A program made the translations under genes and the position numbers. Shown piece by piece: positions 50,596 through 54,264 of a DNA stretch of 54,264 bases; the stretch's first letter is position 1, and each line of letters starts with the position of its first letter. The notes under the pieces were generated by a model that had not been told where the DNA came from, searched no databases, and worked only from the letters and a program-made list of their open reading frames with translations. The DNA comes from an uncultured Clostridia bacterium (GTDB taxonomy: Bacteria > Bacillota > Clostridia > Oscillospirales > Acutalibacteraceae): positions 1 through 54,264 of the forward strand of contig CALFTN010000037.1 of assembly GCA_937916395.1 (NCBI GenBank), read 5' to 3'.

Positions 50596-52329
50596 TTAAA
50601 TTTCAAACTGACTTTTATAAAGATTATAATAAAAACCTTTTTTTGAAAGTAACTCGTTATGATTGCCAATTTCAATTACCTTGCCATCATTCATAACAAG
50701 AATTTTGTCAGCATCCTTAATTGTAGAAAGTCTGTGGGCTACTACAAAAGATGTTTTATTTTCCATCAATAAATCAAAAGCTTTACTGATTTTCAACTCG
50801 GTTCTTGTATCTATAGAAGATGTTGCTTCATCTAAAATTAACATCGGTGGATTCATAGCCATAACTCTTGTAATACACAAAAGTTGCTTCTGTCCTTCAG
50901 AAAGCGAACCTCCACTCTCCCCAATCACAGTATTATAACCATTTGGCAAACGTTTAATGAAGCTGTGGGCACGTGTTAATTTTGCCGCTTTAATAACATC
51001 TTCTTCAGTTGCATTCGGCACGCCCATTTTTAAGTTTTCAAGAATAGTAGCACTTTTAAGCCACGTTTCTTGTAAAACCATACCAAAATTTGAGCGAAGC
51101 TCATGACGACTGACATCTTTTATATTTTTTCCATTAATTAATATTTCACCTTTATTAACTTCATAAAAACGCATCAGAATATTAATTAATGTTGTCTTAC
51201 CACATCCTGTAGGACCAACAATAGCAATGGTTTCCCCTGAATTAACTTTTAATGAAAAATCCTCAATCAATGGTTTTTCTGGTGTATAAGAGAAGTAAAC
51301 ATTTTTAAATTCAACAGTACCGTTATCATTTTCAAAACGCTCATTTCCATCAGGAGAATACTCATCTTCATAAATTAAATCAAATACTCTGTTGAGACAT
51401 GCAATGGCATTCTGAAGTTCCGTAATAACGCCAGAAATCTCGTTAAACGGCTTTGTATATTGGTTAGCATAGCTTAAGAAGCTAACGAGCATACCAACGC
51501 TTAAAACACCCTTTAAAACCGAAATAGAGCCAATTAAAGCAACAGCCATATAAACCATGCTATTTACAAATCTAGTAACTGGATTTGTTAAAGAAGAAAA
51601 GAAAATAGCTTTTAAAGACACTTTACTTAAGTCCTCATTAATCCTAATAAAATCCTCGATTGCTTTATCTTCATAATTAAACGCTTTAACTGTTTTTTCA
51701 TTTGTTATCATTTCTTCTGTTATACTTGTCTGGTCAGCTCTGATTTCTGATTGTTTTTTAAATAAAGAATAAGTTTTACCAGAAATAAATTTTGCAGCAA
51801 ATAATGAAAGTGGTGTTAAAACAATTACAGCAACAGTTGTTACAGGACTCATTAAAAGCATAAAAACTAATGTACCTACAATAGTAGCAATTCCTGTGAA
51901 AACCTGAGTAAAGCCCATAAGAAGACCATCAGCAAAAGTATCAACATCAGTTATAATTCTGCTAACTATACTACCATGCGGATTTGCATCAATGTATTTA
52001 ATTGGTAGCTTATTTAATTTTTTGAAAGCAAGCTTTCTGATATCGCGAACAGTATTATAAGTAATGTAGTTATTTATAATACTCATTACCCATTGCGAAA
52101 TCCCACCCAAAAGAACAATTAACACAATTTTGAACAAAATCGGAATCAAAAAGTCAAACTTAACATTTCCTTTATCGATTATTACATCAATTGCATCACC
52201 AACAAGAATTGGGATATAAAGTGAAACAACAACAAAAACAAGTGCTAAAATTACACTTAAAAACAACATCGGTTTATATTTTCCAATTATAGCAAATAAT
52301 CTTTTAAATGTCTGCTTTTTCATATTCAT
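50596..52329 (-). CDS. heterodimeric ABC exporter, subunit with canonical Walker B
   Basis: This 577-residue half-transporter has six membrane helices (about 1-320) and a C-terminal ATPase with Walker A GPTGCGKTTL, signature LSEGQKQL and Walker B LILDEATSSID with the catalytic glutamate. The altered signature (LSEGQ instead of LSGGQ) matches the TM288-like member of heterodimeric multidrug-type exporters. Its ATG overlaps the stop of the partner gene (ATGA). The substrate is unknown; drug, lipid or peptide export is possible. Confidence 0.92.
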   Translation of the reverse strand: MNMKKQTFKRLFAIIGKYKPMLFLSVILALVFVVVSLYIPILVGDAIDVIIDKGNVKFDFLIPILFKIVLIVLLGGISQWVMSIINNYITYNTVRDIRKLAFKKLNKLPIKYIDANPHGSIVSRIITDVDTFADGLLMGFTQVFTGIATIVGTLVFMLLMSPVTTVAVIVLTPLSLFAAKFISGKTYSLFKKQSEIRADQTSITEEMITNEKTVKAFNYEDKAIEDFIRINEDLSKVSLKAIFFSSLTNPVTRFVNSMVYMAVALIGSISVLKGVLSVGMLVSFLSYANQYTKPFNEISGVITELQNAIACLNRVFDLIYEDEYSPDGNERFENDNGTVEFKNVYFSYTPEKPLIEDFSLKVNSGETIAIVGPTGCGKTTLINILMRFYEVNKGEILINGKNIKDVSRHELRSNFGMVLQETWLKSATILENLKMGVPNATEEDVIKAAKLTRAHSFIKRLPNGYNTVIGESGGSLSEGQKQLLCITRVMAMNPPMLILDEATSSIDTRTELKISKAFDLLMENKTSFVVAHRLSTIKDADKILVMNDGKVIEIGNHNELLSKKGFYYNLYKSQFEI

Positions 52330-54053
52330 TGCTCTTCACCCCCAAATTGAGAGTGGCAAATTTCTTTGTAAACCTCAGAAGATTTTTGTAATTCTTCATG
52401 AGTACCAATATCAATTAACTCACCATCATCCAATACTAATATTTTATCGGAATTCATAACGGCAGAAACACGCTGAGAAACAATAAAAACAGTTGGATTT
52501 TGTGGGAGTTCTTTTAATGCTTTTCGCAGCTTAGCATCTGTCGCTAAGTCTAAAGCTGAAGCACTATCATCAAGAATAAGAATCGGAGCATTTTTTATAA
52601 CAGCACGCGCAATAGAAAGACGCTGTTTCTGTCCACCAGATAAGTTTTTACCATATTGCTCAATCTGGTAATCTAATCCCCCATCTTTTTTAAGAACAAA
52701 TTCTTCTGATTGAGAAATCTTTAAAGCGTAGCTCAATTCTTCCTCAGTTGCATCCATCTTACCCATTTTAATATTATCTCTTATTGAGCCTTTAAATAAC
52801 TCGGCTTTTTGTGGAACAATAGCAATATTATCTCTTAAGAATTTCTCTGTTACAGAAGAAACCGTTTTTCCAAAAATTTTCAGCTCACCACTTGTGATAT
52901 CATAAAAGCGAGAAATTAGATTCACTAAAGTAGTTTTACCAGAACCTGTGCCACCAATAATACCAATTGTTTCGCCTTTATTTGCAACAAAAGAGATATT
53001 TTCCAGTGAATTTTCTGATGAATCAGGATACTTAAATGAAACCCCTTTAAACTCAACTGCACTCTCTGAATTCAAATCAAATTCATCAATAGCGTTAGCA
53101 AAATCAACTGTAGAATCCTTAACGTCAAACACTTTAGAAATTCTACCAGCACTTGCAATAGATTTTGTTATGCTCACGATAAGATTAGCAAGCTTAATCA
53201 ATTCGATAAGAATCTGTGCCATATAGTTATAAAGAGCAATAACCGTGCCTTGAGAAATATCACCATTATCAACTCTTAATGCACCAATCCATATAAGAGC
53301 AACTGCAGAAATATTTACAATAATAAATGTCATTGGATTTGTTAAAGAAGATATTTTAGCAACTGCACGTTGTGCAATATTTAAAACAGAATTTTTCTCT
53401 TCGAAGTTTTTAATTTCATCCTCTTCTTTACAAAATGCCCTGAAAACTCTTACACCAGAAAGATTTTCACGAGTAGTAAGTAATAAGGAATCAAGTTTTT
53501 CCTGAACGTTCCTATATCTTGGTATTGTTATAGCCATCACTGAGAATACAACTACTGAAAGCAATGGTATGCAAACAACAAAAACCATTGCAGATTTGAC
53601 ATCTAAGGTGAACGCCATAAGCATTGAACCAAACACAATAAATGGCGAACGCAAGAATAACCGCAAAGTTAAATTCACACCAGATTGTACCTGATTAATA
53701 TCACTAGTCATTCTTGTAATTAAAGTCGAAGCACCAATTTTTTCGTGCTCTGCATAAGAAAAGCTTTGTATGTGTTTAAATAAATCTGCCTTTAAGTCTG
53801 TTGCCATACCAACTGCAGCACGAGCTGACATATATTGAGCTGAAACAGAAAACAATAAACCAAAAGCACCCAAAGCAAGTAAAATCATTGCCTGTTTTAC
53901 AACATAATCAATACCAGTATTAATACCTACATCAACTATATTAGCAATAACAATAGGTACGAACAATTCAAGAAGCGCCTCTGACATTTTCAGCAGGGGC
54001 GCAAAAATAGTTTCTTTAATATATTTTTTTAAATAAATTAAAACTTTTTTCAC
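52326..54053 (-). CDS. heterodimeric ABC exporter, subunit with degenerate Walker B
   Basis: This 575-residue half-transporter has six helices and an ATPase with Walker A GTGSGKTTL, a canonical signature LSGGQKQR, and Walker B ILILDDSASALD, where Asp replaces the catalytic Glu. Together with the partner's altered signature this gives one degenerate and one active ATP site, as in TM287/288 and LmrCD. A GTG start at 54053 follows TTGAGG at a rather long distance. It is the first gene of the pair. Confidence 0.92.
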   Translation of the reverse strand: MKKVLIYLKKYIKETIFAPLLKMSEALLELFVPIVIANIVDVGINTGIDYVVKQAMILLALGAFGLLFSVSAQYMSARAAVGMATDLKADLFKHIQSFSYAEHEKIGASTLITRMTSDINQVQSGVNLTLRLFLRSPFIVFGSMLMAFTLDVKSAMVFVVCIPLLSVVVFSVMAITIPRYRNVQEKLDSLLLTTRENLSGVRVFRAFCKEEDEIKNFEEKNSVLNIAQRAVAKISSLTNPMTFIIVNISAVALIWIGALRVDNGDISQGTVIALYNYMAQILIELIKLANLIVSITKSIASAGRISKVFDVKDSTVDFANAIDEFDLNSESAVEFKGVSFKYPDSSENSLENISFVANKGETIGIIGGTGSGKTTLVNLISRFYDITSGELKIFGKTVSSVTEKFLRDNIAIVPQKAELFKGSIRDNIKMGKMDATEEELSYALKISQSEEFVLKKDGGLDYQIEQYGKNLSGGQKQRLSIARAVIKNAPILILDDSASALDLATDAKLRKALKELPQNPTVFIVSQRVSAVMNSDKILVLDDGELIDIGTHEELQKSSEVYKEICHSQFGGEEQ

Positions 54054-54092
54054 TTATAAAACAACCTCAATAAACTACATATATTGGTAATT

Positions 54093-54121
54093 AGTCTAAC
54101 ATAAAAACAATCTAATGTCAA
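54093..54121 (-). promoter_or_regulatory. promoter of the ABC exporter pair
   Basis: Minus-strand TTGACA (54116-54121) and TAGACT (54093-54098) are 17 bases apart, 39 bases before the GTG start. Confidence 0.75.
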
Positions 54122-54158
54122 ATGAAAAACCCCGAAACTGTAATAGCTTCGGGGTTCT
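54122..54158 (-). terminator. rpsI terminator
   Basis: A perfect nine-base stem AACCCCGAA / TTCGGGGTT (54128-54136, 54148-54156) is followed on the minus strand by TTTCATTT. Confidence 0.85.
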
Positions 54159-54178
54159 GAAATCCCATAAGGGATAAC

Positions 54179-54264
54179 TTATCTCTTGCTGAACTGTGGT
54201 GCACGACGAGCGCCTTTGAGACCGTATTTCTTTCTTTCTTTCATTCTTGGGTCTCTTGTAAGAA
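54179..54264 (-). CDS. rpsI: 30S ribosomal protein S9, C-terminal end
   Basis: The 28 visible codons read LTRDPRMKERKKYGLKGARRAPQFSKR in pieces typical of the S9 tail, which reaches into the ribosomal P site; the final SKR is diagnostic. The rest lies beyond the window edge. A terminator follows, so rpsI ends its operon (usually rplM-rpsI). Confidence 0.95.
   Translation of the reverse strand, partial: LTRDPRMKERKKYGLKGARRAPQFSKR

Noticed and set aside
50380..50675. Protein-coding frames over the 6S region on both strands
   Set aside because: They cover a strongly structured RNA and a terminator, lack ribosome sites and resemble no protein.
1..54264. CRISPR arrays, transposons, prophage or tRNA genes
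   Set aside because: I looked for regular direct repeats, transposase motifs, phage proteins and tRNA cloverleaf ends with CCA context and found none that I could support.

Overview
This window looks like a chromosomal segment of a low-GC, anaerobic, spore-forming member of the Clostridia, probably Oscillospiraceae/Ruminococcaceae-like. The evidence is stage II sporulation protein E, an HisR/HisZ-type histidine operon, redox repressor Rex next to aconitase and isocitrate dehydrogenase, PyrR, a Firmicutes-like 6S RNA, and many vegetative promoters close to TTGACA-N16/17-TATAAT with strong GGAGG-type ribosome sites. Genus or species cannot be set from this sequence alone. I saw no tRNA, rRNA, insertion sequence, prophage or CRISPR array.

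Layout. Positions 1-374 hold the tail of a polysaccharide deacetylase and the head of a yqeG-like gene. That gene collides at about 340-355 with a truncated, oppositely oriented tgt, and both genes are broken at the same place (a rearrangement or assembly join). Then come queA (minus) and the lysine/peptidoglycan operon asd-dapA-dapB (plus). The minus strand continues with a small ppGpp-hydrolase-like HD protein, acpP-proS, riboflavin transporter ribU under an FMN riboswitch, and a DUF2975 / unknown / HTH / DUF4173 membrane operon. On the plus strand follows tyrS-HD protein-CmpB-like membrane protein-iron alcohol dehydrogenase.

Positions 14735-25281 (minus) form one long histidine operon, hisR-hisZ-G-D-C-B-H-A-F-[glycoside hydrolase]-hisIE, probably running into a two-part threonine/serine exporter. 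A perfect inverted repeat sits between the -35 and -10 boxes of its promoter. Next on the minus strand is a two-gene cassette of a GH3-type acyl-adenylating amide synthetase and an HxxxD condensation/acyltransferase-like protein, the best candidate here for an undescribed pathway. spoIIE-clpC follows, then a divergent two-component system whose kinase has a large extracytoplasmic domain.

Positions 36994-43810 (minus) carry rpsB-tsf and the tepA-uppP-ftsK-DUF3006 envelope/division operon. Positions 44077-50330 (plus) carry acn-icd-rex with candidate Rex operators at the promoter, a beta-propeller-like unknown, pyrR, an aldose epimerase and a DUF1292 gene. 6S RNA lies at about 50358-50546. The window ends with a heterodimeric ABC exporter and the C-terminus of rpsI, all on the minus strand. 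No stretch longer than 300 bases lacks a gene or RNA.
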